Source: Funiculus sociatus GB2-C1
GTDB taxonomy: Bacteria > Cyanobacteriota > Cyanobacteriia > Cyanobacteriales > FACHB-T130
Assembly: GCF_039962115.1 (NCBI RefSeq)
Contig: NZ_JAMPKJ010000005.1
Coordinates: 96,141-160,140, forward strand
DNA length: 64,000 bases
Direction of reading: 5' to 3'
How positions within the stretch are numbered: the stretch's first letter is position 1; each line of letters opens with the position of its first letter. The translations under genes were made by a program, and so were the position numbers. Below the pieces are notes generated by a model. It was not told the origin of the DNA. It searched no databases and worked only from the letters and a program-made list of their open reading frames with translations. This document shows positions 27,870-36,817 of the stretch, in pieces.

Positions 27870-29873
27870 ATGGACGCAAATGAATCCAGGGGTAGCAACC
27901 CGTTTGCTGGTGGCAACCCATCATCTACTGGTAACAGCAACCCAAATAGCGGTGGCACCTTGCCTCGGCAATCACCCTTTGATCGGCTGTCTGTAGTTCT
28001 TGGTGATAACTCACCCTTTGGTGGAAGCGGTTCTCCTACAGGTGGTAATTCCTTTAACGACCTACCCTATGGTGGCAACCCGTTTGCTGGTGACAATCTC
28101 TTCACTATCTTCGGTGGCGGTGCCAACCCCCTGAGTCGTAGCAACTCATCTACTGGTGGAAGCAATCCATTTGCTGGTGGCGGCGGAAGCAATCCATTCG
28201 CTGGTGGTAGCGGCAGTGGAAGTAATCCATTCGCTGGCGGCGGTAGTGGCGGCGGAAGCAACCCGTTTGCTGGTGGCGGTGGAAGCAACCCGTTTGCTGG
28301 CGGCGGCGGAAGCAATCCTTTTGCTGGCGGTAGTGGCGGAAGTAATCCTTTTGCTGGCGGTAGCGGCGGTGGAAGTAATCCGTTTGCTGGTGGCGGTAGT
28401 GGTGGCGGAAGCAATCCGTTCGCTGGTGGCGGTACTGGCGGTGGAAGCAACCCGTTTGCTGGCGGCGGTACTGGCGGTGGAAGCAACCCGTTTGCTGGCG
28501 GCGGTAGTGGCGGCGGAAGCAACCCGTTTGCTGGTGGCGGCGGAAGCAATCCGTTCGCTGGTGGCGGTGGAAGTAATCCATTTGCTGGTGGCGGTGGAAG
28601 CAACCCGTTTGCTGGCGGCGGTACTGGCGGTGGAAGCAACCCGTTTGCTGGCGGCGGTACTGGCGGCGGAAGCAACCCGTTTGCTGGCAGCGGTAGTGGC
28701 GGTGGAAGTAACCCGTTTGCTGGTGGCGGTACTGGCGGTGGAAGCAATCCGTTCGCTGGCGGCAGTAGTGGCGGTGGAAGTAACCCGGTTGCTGGCGGCG
28801 GCGGAAGCAATCCGTTCGCTGGTGGCGGTGGAAGCAATCCGGTTGCTGGTGGCGGCGGAAGCAATCCGTTCGCTGGCGGCGGCGGAAGCAACCCGTTTGC
28901 TGGTGGCGGTACTGGCGGTGGAAGCAATCCTTTTGCTGGCGGTAGTGGCGGTGGAAGTAACCCGTTCGCTGGTGGCGGCGGAAGCAATCCTTTTGCTGGC
29001 GGTAGTGGCGGCGGAAGCAATCCTTTTGCTGGCGGTAGTGGCGGCGGAAGTAACCCGTTTGCTGGCGGCGGTGGAAGTAACCCGTTTGCTGGCGGCGGTA
29101 GTGGCGGTGGAAGCAATCCTTTTGCTGGCGGTAGTGGCGGTGGAAGTAACCCGTTTGCTGGTGGCGGTGACGTATCGTTCAATAGTAGTAACGCACCCAT
29201 TGGGAATGGTAACAGGGACATCGGAAGGGATAACGCAACCATCGGCAATGGTAATTCGGACTTCAGTAGCGACAACGCAACCATTGGTAATGGTAATTGG
29301 CAATTTGGAAGCGATAACGCAACCATCGGTAATGGTAACTGGCATTGGGACGGAAGTAGCGACAATGCAACCATTGGCAATGGCAATTGGTATTTAGACT
29401 ACGTTAGCGATAACGCAACCTTGGGTAATGGTAATTGGCACTTCGGAAGCAATAACTCAACTATCGGTAACGGTAACTGGGACTTCGGAAGTAACAACAC
29501 GGTCATTGGTAATGGCAATTGGCTGTTCACCAGTAATAACACAGTCGTTGGTAATGGCAATTGGCTAGTTGATGGTGACAACATCACCAGCCCGGAGACA
29601 TTATTGCCAGAGATAAAGACTACTGTTGACGACTTGATTAACTCCCTCATGGGCAAGATTGGTGAAGACTTTATTGGGTTAACAGGCAATTTAGTGGAAT
29701 CGGAAAGTCAGACGTTTAACCGACTCATCCTTGCCAAAGATACTGGTACTAATGACGGTAATGTTCAGTCTGTACCTGAGCCTGGATTTTCAACACCGCT
29801 GGTAGTGCTGGGACTCTCATTTTTACTGTATTCAAGGTTCAAAAAGCGGAGTAGACAGAAGCTTAGCGTCTGA
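27870..29873 (+). CDS. Highly repetitive Gly-rich (SNPFAGG)n / (GNGNW)n protein with PEP-CTERM tail
   Basis: 667 residues, not recognised. Residues about 97-433 are an almost uninterrupted array of about 32 units of SNPFAGG joined by GGG, GSGGG or GTGGG spacers (two units read SNPVAGG). Residues about 434-565 are nine units of the form DNATIGNGNWxFGS, which look like a beta-solenoid repeat. A short unique region with SPETLLPEIKTTVDDLINSL follows, and then SVPEPGFSTPLVVLGLSFLL plus FKKRSRQ, a PEP-CTERM-type tail. The start ATG has AGAGGA upstream and the frame is closed by a stop 34 codons before, so there is no hidden signal peptide. Its place in the scytonemin operon suggests an extracellular-matrix or pigment-scaffold role; this is inference. 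Confidence 0.85.
   Translation: MDANESRGSNPFAGGNPSSTGNSNPNSGGTLPRQSPFDRLSVVLGDNSPFGGSGSPTGGNSFNDLPYGGNPFAGDNLFTIFGGGANPLSRSNSSTGGSNPFAGGGGSNPFAGGSGSGSNPFAGGGSGGGSNPFAGGGGSNPFAGGGGSNPFAGGSGGSNPFAGGSGGGSNPFAGGGSGGGSNPFAGGGTGGGSNPFAGGGTGGGSNPFAGGGSGGGSNPFAGGGGSNPFAGGGGSNPFAGGGGSNPFAGGGTGGGSNPFAGGGTGGGSNPFAGSGSGGGSNPFAGGGTGGGSNPFAGGSSGGGSNPVAGGGGSNPFAGGGGSNPVAGGGGSNPFAGGGGSNPFAGGGTGGGSNPFAGGSGGGSNPFAGGGGSNPFAGGSGGGSNPFAGGSGGGSNPFAGGGGSNPFAGGGSGGGSNPFAGGSGGGSNPFAGGGDVSFNSSNAPIGNGNRDIGRDNATIGNGNSDFSSDNATIGNGNWQFGSDNATIGNGNWHWDGSSDNATIGNGNWYLDYVSDNATLGNGNWHFGSNNSTIGNGNWDFGSNNTVIGNGNWLFTSNNTVVGNGNWLVDGDNITSPETLLPEIKTTVDDLINSLMGKIGEDFIGLTGNLVESESQTFNRLILAKDTGTNDGNVQSVPEPGFSTPLVVLGLSFLLYSRFKKRSRQKLSV
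28158..29168 (+). repeat. Tandem DNA repeat encoding the SNPFAGG units
   Basis: About 1 kb of 27-36-bp units of the form GGAAGCAAYCCGTTYGCTGG plus a glycine-spacer, about 32 copies, differing mainly at synonymous third positions. The array is open in other frames on both strands purely because of its composition. Expected to vary in copy number through slippage or recombination. Confidence 0.9.
29169..29580 (+). repeat. Second tandem repeat encoding GNGNW units
   Basis: Nine imperfect units of about 42-51 bp with the core word for IGNGN (ATYGGYAATGGTAAY). They are more diverged from one another than the preceding SNPFAGG units, so they are older or under stronger selection. Confidence 0.8.
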
Positions 29874-29902
29874 TACTAATTTACTGTTTTAATGCCACAT
29901 TG

Positions 29903-29942
29903 AAGATTCCCTCAACCCCCTTTAAAAGGGGGGTTAAGAAGA
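29903..29942. repeat. GC-rich palindromic repeat before trpE
   Basis: CAACCCCCTTTAAAAGGGGGGTT forms a strong hairpin, a member of the same dispersed family as 1493, 23630, 33226 and 33318. Lies 30-70 bp past the repeat-protein stop, so it could weaken read-through into the trp genes. Confidence 0.6.
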
Positions 29943-30095
29943 AGCTTAAGTGTAACGGTCAAAAAAGTGAATTGGTATGAGGATTGACACTTAAAGAAAA
30001 CATTGGCAAAAGCAAAATTTGAGTCTAAGTTGGGTAACTTTCTCAAATAGGGCTATTAATACCGACTTTTAACTAGAATTTGGATTGACTTTATT

Positions 30096-32360
30096 ATGTT
30101 TTTTGATTCCCACAGCTATATAACCAGAGGTGGCGTTCACATAACTCGTTCCATAATCGAGATTTCAATGGAAACTGCCATTGAAGAGATTTTGGGACGC
30201 ATTAATTCTCAGCGAGGAGGTTTGCTTGCAAGCAGCTACGAATACCCAGGAAGATACAAGAGATGGGCTATAGGTTTTGTTAATCCACCCCTGGAACTCG
30301 CTACACGCGATCGCTCTTTCACTCTGACAGCACTTAACGAGCGCGGGGTGGTGCTTTTGGCTTATTTGGCAGAGCGTTTAAAGTCGCGATCGCAACTTCA
30401 GGAAATCACTCTGGAAAAGTATTTTATCACTGGTTCTATAAAACCAACAGAAGAATCTTTCCCAGAAGAAGAACGTAGCAAGCAACCTTCTGTTTTCACT
30501 ATTGTTCGTGATATTCTACATTCTTTTTACAGCATTGAAGACGAACATCTGGGGTTATATGGTGCGTTTGGCTACGACTTGGTATATCAGTTTGAGTCAG
30601 TTTCCCAGCTTCAAGAACGTCCAGCAGATCAGCGAGACTTGGTGCTATATCTGCCTGATGAATTGACGATAGTTGACTACTACCTTCAGAGCGCATATCG
30701 TATCCAATATGAATTTGATACTGTGCATGGTAATACCAATGGTTTACCTCGTACAGGTGAGGTAATTGATTACAAAGGCAAGTGTCTTACCCGAAATCAA
30801 ATATCTGATCATGCACCCGGAGAATACGCCAACCAAGTTAACAAAGCACTTGATTACTTCAAAAGAGGCGATTTATTTGAAGTTGTTCCCAGCCAAAGCT
30901 TTTTTGAAGTATGCGAAACCTCCCCAGCTAAACTGTTCCAAACATTAAAGCAGATAAATCCTAGCCCCTATGGGTTTATCTTTAATTTAGGTGGGGAATA
31001 TCTGATTGGTGCATCTCCAGAGATATTTGTGCGTGTTGAAGGAAGGCGCATTGAAACGTGTCCGATCAGCGGTACGATCGTGCGCGGACAAGATGCTATT
31101 GATGACGCGGATCGGATTCGTCAGTTGCTCAATTCCCGCAAGGATGAATCTGAGTTAACAATGTGTACTGATGTCGATCGTAATGACAAATCTCGCATTT
31201 GCGAACCTGGATCAGTAAGAGTAATTGGTCGTCGCCAAATTGAGTTATACAGTCACTTAATCCATACAGTAGATCATGTTGAGGGAATATTGCGGCCTGA
31301 GTTTGATGCTTTGGATGCCTTTTTAAGTCATACTTGGGCAGTGACGGTGACGGGCGCTCCAAAACGGGCAGCAATGCAGTTTATTGAACAGCACGAACGT
31401 AGCGCCCGGCGTTGGTATGGTGGAGCCGTTGGATGCTTAACTTTTAATGGCAATTTGAACACTGGTTTAATTCTGCGGACTATGCGTTTGAAAGATGCGA
31501 TCGCAGAAGTTCGAGTTGGTGCTACTGTCCTTTATGACTCGGTTCCAGAAGCGGAAGAACGGGAAACTCTCACTAAAGCAGAAGCTCTTTTTCAAACAAT
31601 TCGCCAAGCTAAACAAACGAGTGTTGAAGCTCTGCCAAATAGTTCGGTTGTTGGTGAGGGGAAAGTTCGTTTTGGAGAAAACAAGCGTGTCTTACTAATT
31701 GACTATGAAGACTCGTTTGTGCATACCCTTGCTAACTACATCCGCCAGACTGGTGCTACAGTCACAACGCTACGTCATGGGTTCTCAGAAGAAATTCTTG
31801 ATAGTAATCCAGACTTGGTTGTTTTATCTCCTGGGCCTGGCAGACCCAGTGAATTTCATGTACCAGAAATGGTAAAAGCTTGCGTACAGCGACAAATTCC
31901 CATCTTCGGAGTTTGTTTAGGGTTGCAAGGAATTGTTGAAGCTTTCGGTGGTGAGCTGGGAGTTCTTAACTATCCACAACATGGTAAGTCATCGCGTGTT
32001 TTTGTCACAGATTCAGAATCGGGTCTTTTCCAAAACTTACCGCAATCTTTTGAAGTCGGTAGATATCACTCATTGTTTGCTCTGCAAGATTTATTGCCTG
32101 AAGAACTGAAAGTTACAGCTATTTCCCATGATGATGTGATTATGGGAATTGAGCATAAGATACTCCCGATCGCCGCAGTCCAGTTCCACCCAGAATCTAT
32201 CATGACGCTTGGTGGAGAAGTTGGTCTGGCGATTATTATCAACGCGATTCGTACCTATGCAAAAGGTAGTGATTCCTCAAATATGGTGGAAACGGCTGTT
32301 CAGGAAAATCTGGATGGAAATTTGCAAGTTAATTCCGACTTTTCTACTGTCCGACATTAA
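30096..32360 (+). CDS. trpE: Anthranilate synthase, TrpE-TrpG fusion
   Basis: 754 residues. Component I (about 1-515) contains the chorismate-binding stretch [16 protein letters not shown] and the C-terminal [16 protein letters not shown] and IRVGA-type motifs. Component II, a class I glutamine amidotransferase, begins about residue 530 ([17 protein letters not shown]), with nucleophile Cys607 (GVCLGLQG) and QFHPESI supplying His and Glu. One chain thus makes anthranilate from chorismate and glutamine. This fused form, with an opening [11 protein letters not shown], is of the Azospirillum/Rhizobium type, distinct from the separate TrpE and TrpG of primary metabolism. It starts the tryptophan-supply module. 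Confidence 0.95.
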   Translation: MFFDSHSYITRGGVHITRSIIEISMETAIEEILGRINSQRGGLLASSYEYPGRYKRWAIGFVNPPLELATRDRSFTLTALNERGVVLLAYLAERLKSRSQLQEITLEKYFITGSIKPTEESFPEEERSKQPSVFTIVRDILHSFYSIEDEHLGLYGAFGYDLVYQFESVSQLQERPADQRDLVLYLPDELTIVDYYLQSAYRIQYEFDTVHGNTNGLPRTGEVIDYKGKCLTRNQISDHAPGEYANQVNKALDYFKRGDLFEVVPSQSFFEVCETSPAKLFQTLKQINPSPYGFIFNLGGEYLIGASPEIFVRVEGRRIETCPISGTIVRGQDAIDDADRIRQLLNSRKDESELTMCTDVDRNDKSRICEPGSVRVIGRRQIELYSHLIHTVDHVEGILRPEFDALDAFLSHTWAVTVTGAPKRAAMQFIEQHERSARRWYGGAVGCLTFNGNLNTGLILRTMRLKDAIAEVRVGATVLYDSVPEAEERETLTKAEALFQTIRQAKQTSVEALPNSSVVGEGKVRFGENKRVLLIDYEDSFVHTLANYIRQTGATVTTLRHGFSEEILDSNPDLVVLSPGPGRPSEFHVPEMVKACVQRQIPIFGVCLGLQGIVEAFGGELGVLNYPQHGKSSRVFVTDSESGLFQNLPQSFEVGRYHSLFALQDLLPEELKVTAISHDDVIMGIEHKILPIAAVQFHPESIMTLGGEVGLAIIINAIRTYAKGSDSSNMVETAVQENLDGNLQVNSDFSTVRH

Positions 32361-32395
32361 AGCGATCGCGTTTGTTCTTAACTCAAGTTACCCCA

Positions 32396-33301
32396 ATGCA
32401 AATCCATCGCAATCCGCCAAAACTCGAAGTCAATATTCTGCAAAAGATTGTAAAGTACAAGGAGCAAGAAGTTGCTCAAAGCAAAGAACAGCTACCTTTA
32501 GCAACTCTTCAAGAACAGCTAAATAATGCTCCTTCTCCAAAAGATTTTCTGATGGCTTTACAGCATTCAAATTGCCCTAGTTTGATTGCAGAAGTCAAGA
32601 AAGCGTCACCTAGTAAAGGAGTAATTCGAGCGGATTTTGATCCAGTTGCGATCGCCCAAAGCTATCAGGGGGGTGGAGCAAGCTGTCTGTCTGTGCTAAC
32701 CGATCGCAAATTCTTCCAAGGTAGCTTTGAAAATCTGCATCTTATTCGTCAGCGCGTCACGCTACCGCTACTCTGCAAAGAGTTTATCATTGACCCCTAC
32801 CAAATTTATCTAGCGCGGACGGTTGGAGCGGATGCGGTGCTGCTAATTGCAGCCATCTTATCGGATCGAGAGCTGCAAAACTTTCTGAATATTGCTTGTG
32901 ATCTGGGTATGAACGCTCTATTAGAGGTGCATACTTTAGCAGAACTCGACCGGGTGCTAAAGCTCTCAAATGTGCGATTAGTGGGGATTAACAACCGTAA
33001 TCTGGAGAATTTTACGGTCTCACTAGGAACTACACAGCAAATAATGGCACAGCGGCGGGAAAAGTTGCACAGTTTAGGGATAACGGTTGTCAGTGAATCT
33101 GGTCTGTACACAAGAGCTGATTTAGACCTTGTGGCTGAGGCTGGTGTCCGTGCAGTTCTGGTAGGAGAGTCTTTAGTTAAGCAACCCGATATAGAGCAAG
33201 CTGTACGCAGTCTGCTAAGGCTTGATCTCCCCGCCTACGGCGACCCCCTTAAAAAGGGGGTTGAGGAGTATACCCCTGGTATAAATAGCTCTGCTTTTTA
33301 A
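32396..33301 (+). CDS. trpC: Indole-3-glycerol phosphate synthase
   Basis: TIM-barrel enzyme that converts carboxyphenylaminodeoxyribulose phosphate to indole-3-glycerol phosphate. It shows [44 protein letters not shown] and [12 protein letters not shown]. The MQI- opening at 32396 fits cyanobacterial TrpC; the TTG 24 bp before is less likely. The normal fold ends near [10 protein letters not shown]; the last about 24 residues ([14 protein letters not shown]...) are encoded by an inserted GC-rich palindromic repeat. 35 bp after trpE. Confidence 0.95.
   Translation: MQIHRNPPKLEVNILQKIVKYKEQEVAQSKEQLPLATLQEQLNNAPSPKDFLMALQHSNCPSLIAEVKKASPSKGVIRADFDPVAIAQSYQGGGASCLSVLTDRKFFQGSFENLHLIRQRVTLPLLCKEFIIDPYQIYLARTVGADAVLLIAAILSDRELQNFLNIACDLGMNALLEVHTLAELDRVLKLSNVRLVGINNRNLENFTVSLGTTQQIMAQRREKLHSLGITVVSESGLYTRADLDLVAEAGVRAVLVGESLVKQPDIEQAVRSLLRLDLPAYGDPLKKGVEEYTPGINSSAF
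33226..33263. repeat. GC-rich palindromic repeat inside the 3' end of trpC
   Basis: CGACCCCCTTAAAAAGGGGGTTG forms a perfect-arm hairpin within the reading frame and supplies codons for DPLKKGV. A second copy lies just after the stop (33318-33356). Confidence 0.7.
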
Positions 33302-33317
33302 CGGGTTTAACTCAACA

Positions 33318-33356
33318 ATAGCCCCCCTAAAAAAGGGGGTTGGGGGGATTTTTGCC
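33318..33356. repeat. GC-rich palindromic repeat after trpC
   Basis: GCCCCCCTAAAAAAGGGGGTTGGGGGGATTTTT: hairpin followed by a T-run, so it could act as an intrinsic terminator or attenuator between trpC and the downstream MDR gene. Same family as the copy 90 bp upstream. Confidence 0.6.
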
Positions 33357-33395
33357 AGATGAACACCACTAACCGAGATGTATTGAGGTGATCCC

Positions 33396-34349
33396 ATGAA
33401 AGCAATGGTTATAAAAGACTTCGGCGGTTCAGAAGTCTTTGAACTCCGCGAGGTAGATAAACCAACACCAGGTAAAAACGAACTTTTGGTGAAAGTTTAT
33501 GCAACCTCCGTTAACCCTGCTGACTGTGGGGTGCGTCAAGGGGTATTTGGCCCAAGAATCAAACTACCCGCAATTCTCGGCTATGACGTTTCCGGTGTCG
33601 TCGAAGCGATCGCGGAAAATGTGAGGGATTTTCAAGTAGGCGATGAGGTATATTATGCCATCGGACTTATGGATGGCGACGGTGCCAACGCTGAGTATCA
33701 TGTCGCGCACGAATCGATTGTCGCCAAAAAGCCCGCAAATTTATCTCATCAAGAAGCAGCTAGCGTACCCGTATCAGGCGGTACAGCGTGGGCTGCACTG
33801 ATCGACCGGGCAAATATCAAAATCGGCGAAACTGTACTAATTCACGGTGGTGCAGGAGGCGTAGGCTCGTTTGCTATCCAAATAGCTAAGGCGGCGGGTG
33901 CATACGTTTATACAACTTGCGGCGGCTACGATGTTGATTTAGTGAAGTCCATCGGTGCAGACAGAGCAATTGACTACCGAAACGAAAACTTTGTTGAGAT
34001 CATTCACCGCGAAACAGGCGGACAAGGAGTTGACGTTTGTTTGAGTACGGTTGGCGGCGAAGTTTTCGCCCAAAGCCTGATAGCAACCAAAGTTGATGGT
34101 CGTGCTGTCACGATAACTGGCGTACAGGGCGACCTCAATATCGCTATTGGGAAAAATATTACTGTTCACTTTGTCCATTTAGAGCGTCCCCGCCCTAAAC
34201 TCGAAGCGCTAAGAACCTTGATTGAACGAAGTCAGATTAAGCCTGTTGTCGGGATGACCTTTGGGCTTAATCAAGTTGACCAAGCGCATAAAAAGCTTGA
34301 ACAGGGCGGCGAGGGCGTGCGCGGCAAAATCGTTTTACAAGTTGCATAA
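33396..34349 (+). CDS. MDR-family NADPH:quinone oxidoreductase-like enzyme
   Basis: 317 residues, zinc-free medium-chain dehydrogenase/reductase. The GroES-like N-domain has TSVNPADCGVRQG and GYDVSGVVEAI; the cofactor motif is IHGGAGGVGSFAIQIAKAAG, the AxxGxxG-type NADPH site of quinone reductases. Structural and catalytic Zn ligands are absent. It sits between trpC and trpA in the scytonemin module and has no role in tryptophan synthesis; a redox step on an indole-phenol intermediate or quinone is possible. Start ATG follows TGAGGTGATCCC. Confidence 0.85.
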   Translation: MKAMVIKDFGGSEVFELREVDKPTPGKNELLVKVYATSVNPADCGVRQGVFGPRIKLPAILGYDVSGVVEAIAENVRDFQVGDEVYYAIGLMDGDGANAEYHVAHESIVAKKPANLSHQEAASVPVSGGTAWAALIDRANIKIGETVLIHGGAGGVGSFAIQIAKAAGAYVYTTCGGYDVDLVKSIGADRAIDYRNENFVEIIHRETGGQGVDVCLSTVGGEVFAQSLIATKVDGRAVTITGVQGDLNIAIGKNITVHFVHLERPRPKLEALRTLIERSQIKPVVGMTFGLNQVDQAHKKLEQGGEGVRGKIVLQVA

Positions 34350-34350
34350 G

Positions 34351-34388
34351 TTGCTAATTGCTTCGGAGCAATTAGCAATTAGCAATTA
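34351..34388. repeat. Hairpin with three-copy heptamer GCAATTA (short tandem repeat)
   Basis: TTGCTAATTGCT and AGCAATTAGCAA form a perfect 12-bp stem with a TCGG loop at 34351-34378; GCAATTA occurs three times in tandem at 34368-34388. This is the class of short tandemly repeated repetitive sequence common in filamentous cyanobacteria. Confidence 0.7.
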
Positions 34389-34411
34389 GCCATTTTTAAA
34401 GGAATATCAGA

Positions 34412-35224
34412 ATGAATTCTATCTCTGATTGTTTTGAGTCTTTACGCGATCGCAACCAGTGCGCTTTGATTCCTTTTCTCACAGCTGGAGATCCTGACCT
34501 GGATACAACAGCAGAGGCTTTACGAATCTTAGATCGCAATGGTGCTGACATGATTGAGTTGGGCGTTCCCTATTCAGATCCGCTGGCAGATGGCCCTGTG
34601 ATTCAAGCAGCAGCGACTCGCGCTTTGCAACAGGGAACCAAATTAGAACAGGTTTTAGAGATGCTTCAAGCTGTCAGTCCCGGCTTAAAAGCGCCTCTGA
34701 TCCTATTTACTTATTACAATCCAATTTTGAACCGGGGCATTCAGCAGTTTCTGGAGGACATTGCGAGTGCAGGGGTAAGAGGGCTGGTGGTTCCCGATTT
34801 ACCATTGGAGGAGGCTTCAAACTTGCTACAGCAAGCTGCTGCTTTGGACATTGAAGTAATCTTGCTGACGGCTCCCACCAGTTCCAAGGAACGCATTGAA
34901 GCGATCGCGCAACAGTCTCAGGGATTTATTTATTTGGTGAGTGTCACTGGCGTTACCGGGATGCGATCGCAAGTCCAAGGGCGTGTTAAGGATTTGTTAG
35001 TAGAGATGCGCGCCGTAACCGACAAGCCTATTGGCGTTGGTTTTGGCATCTCTGGAATAGAACAAGCTCGTCAGGTAAAAGATTGGGGTGCAGATGCCGT
35101 AATTGTGGGAAGTGCCTTTGTGAAACGTTTGGCATCTGGTACTCCAACTCAAGGACTGCAAGCTGTTGAAGAACTTTGTCGAGAGTTGAAAGAAGCGATT
35201 ACCCCCCAATTAATCAAGCATTAA
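34412..35224 (+). CDS. trpA: Tryptophan synthase alpha chain
   Basis: 270 residues. [32 protein letters not shown] with the catalytic Glu and Asp, [18 protein letters not shown] and [11 protein letters not shown] are all TrpA signatures. It cleaves indole-glycerol phosphate to indole for TrpB. AAAGGAATATCAGA precedes the ATG. trpB is not adjacent; the tyrosinase gene lies between. Confidence 0.96.
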   Translation: MNSISDCFESLRDRNQCALIPFLTAGDPDLDTTAEALRILDRNGADMIELGVPYSDPLADGPVIQAAATRALQQGTKLEQVLEMLQAVSPGLKAPLILFTYYNPILNRGIQQFLEDIASAGVRGLVVPDLPLEEASNLLQQAAALDIEVILLTAPTSSKERIEAIAQQSQGFIYLVSVTGVTGMRSQVQGRVKDLLVEMRAVTDKPIGVGFGISGIEQARQVKDWGADAVIVGSAFVKRLASGTPTQGLQAVEELCRELKEAITPQLIKH

Positions 35225-35314
35225 GAATCAAAACTTAAAAATGAAACGTTTTTTAGCTCTCATTTTTAAGTTCTGATTTTGGCGGTGAGGAAGTTAACCG
35301 AAAGCGAAAAAAAC

Positions 35315-36574
35315 ATGGGATTTTTGCATGAATCTGTTAAGATATTAAGCTTTGGTATAGCTGTTAGCTTGTTCGGGATGGAAGCGATCGCAGCTGACCT
35401 AGTTGTTAGAAAAAACGTGGTTGACCTTACTTCTGAGGAAAAAAACAACTTCGTTAACGCTATCAAAACTTTAAAAACCACAATTCCAGAAGGCAGCGCT
35501 CTCAGTATTTATGACCAGTTTGTTGCCGTACATCTGGGAGCCATGAGCGTAATCCATTGGCATGAAGAACATCAGCATCATCATAATATTGATACTGCTC
35601 ATGAAAATTCAGGATTTCTGCCGTGGCATCGCGAATATGTACGCAGATTTGAACAAGCCTTACAATCAGTAGACCCAAGCGTAACGGTTCCCTACTGGGA
35701 TTGGACAGATCCTACAGCCATTGACGTTATCTTCCAACCCGATTTTATGGGGTCAAATGGTCAAGGCGTAACTATCAATATCCCAGGCGCGGGAGCCTTT
35801 GAAGGAGGCCCAGTTGTATCCGGTAATTTCTCAGAAGCTAGTGGATGGGTTCTCAACAAAGACTTACATATCGATCCATCTACAAACCAATCGTTGGGTA
35901 CGTCCCTCTTACGTTTTCTGCAAGTACCTCCTGCTACTGATTACCCAATACCTAAAGCAGAGATAGATCGAATTCTTGCCCTCGATAATTACCAAGCTTT
36001 CCGTCCTGCTTTAGAAGGATTTATTTCTTTTGATAAAGACGGTAATGTAATTAATGGAGGCTTTGCTCATAACTATATTCATGGCTTAGTCGGTGGGGTT
36101 CGTATTGATTTAACTACGAGCCGACCCACGTTCCAGCCTATAGGAACTATGAGCAACATTCCTAGTTCTGTAAACGATCCAGTATTTTGGCTAAATCATT
36201 CTAATGTGGATCGTCTCTGGGCTGAGTGGCAGGATAATGGACATGAAGGAAGCGATTTTTATCCTTCGGAAGGTCAGCCTTATGGACACAATCTCAACGA
36301 TCCAATGTGGCCTTGGGATGGAGGTATGTCCACTCCAGCGAGTAAAGGGCTAGGAAATTTACTATCCCTATTACCAGTTTTTGACTCTGATGATATTGTC
36401 ACGCCCGCAGACGTTTTAGATTACCGGAAAATGGGCTACACCTATGACACTACTTCAGCTTCGGTTCCGGAACCCACTTCTACATTAGGTTTATTAGGTC
36501 TAGGTGTTTTGGGTATAAGTTCTCTTTCCAAGCACAAAAAGAAACAGAAAACCTTGGCTATTAGTAATGGCTAA
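35315..36574 (+). CDS. Secreted tyrosinase-family copper oxidase with PEP-CTERM tail
   Basis: Starts at the ATG at 35315, giving MGFLHESVKILSFGIAVSLF as signal peptide cleaved near AIAA; a TTG 12 codons before is less likely. CuA region: IHWHEEH and GFLPWHREYVRRFEQAL, then VPYWDWTDPTA. CuB region: FAHNYIHGLVGG and DPVFWLNHSNVDRLWAEWQ. Both three-His sites are represented. The end is VPEPTSTLGLLGLGVLGISS plus KHKKK, a PEP-CTERM sorting tail. Tyrosinase genes accompany scytonemin clusters (tyrP) and could oxidise the phenol to give the quinone-methide dimer linkage; role unproven. Confidence 0.93.
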   Translation: MGFLHESVKILSFGIAVSLFGMEAIAADLVVRKNVVDLTSEEKNNFVNAIKTLKTTIPEGSALSIYDQFVAVHLGAMSVIHWHEEHQHHHNIDTAHENSGFLPWHREYVRRFEQALQSVDPSVTVPYWDWTDPTAIDVIFQPDFMGSNGQGVTINIPGAGAFEGGPVVSGNFSEASGWVLNKDLHIDPSTNQSLGTSLLRFLQVPPATDYPIPKAEIDRILALDNYQAFRPALEGFISFDKDGNVINGGFAHNYIHGLVGGVRIDLTTSRPTFQPIGTMSNIPSSVNDPVFWLNHSNVDRLWAEWQDNGHEGSDFYPSEGQPYGHNLNDPMWPWDGGMSTPASKGLGNLLSLLPVFDSDDIVTPADVLDYRKMGYTYDTTSASVPEPTSTLGLLGLGVLGISSLSKHKKKQKTLAISNG

Positions 36575-36817
36575 TAGCTAATTGCAAGCTTGTAAGTTGG
36601 GTTGAGTGATAGCGTTACCCAACGCCTCCTTTGTTTTTGTTCAATTGAAGTCATGAAACCCAACCTACGATAAAACTCAATTCTCGTTAAGTCAATGCCA
36701 TTTTAATTGGGAGGAAGTCTTTCCTATTACCCATTACCAACCCTTAGTAAGTGAAATTCAATTGCGCCTACCTGCTTAATCATCAGCAAAATACTCAACA
36801 GATAGAGGAAATTAACA
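36575..36817. other. Intergenic region before trpB
   Basis: 243 bp with short repeat words: GTTGGGT (36596-36602) pairs with ACCCAAC (36617-36623), followed at a short distance by TTTGTTTTTG, a possible weak terminator for the tyrosinase gene. CTATTAGTAATGGCTAATAG is a short-repeat motif at the tyrosinase stop. Confidence 0.4.

Noticed and set aside
28158..29168. CRISPR array
   Set aside because: Units are contiguous, in frame and without unique spacers; no cas genes nearby.
28067..29386. Long antisense frames of about 400-440 codons across the SNPFAGG array (Pro/Leu-rich and Thr/Ser/Ala-rich)
   Set aside because: They are open only because the repeat unit lacks stop codons in other frames; composition is a direct mirror of the repeat, with no start signal or family resemblance.
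28156..29397. Plus-strand second frame of 413 codons rich in Ala/Val/Glu over the same array
   Set aside because: Another shadow of the repeat; the SNPFAGG frame has the ribosome site, flanking unique domains and a sorting tail.
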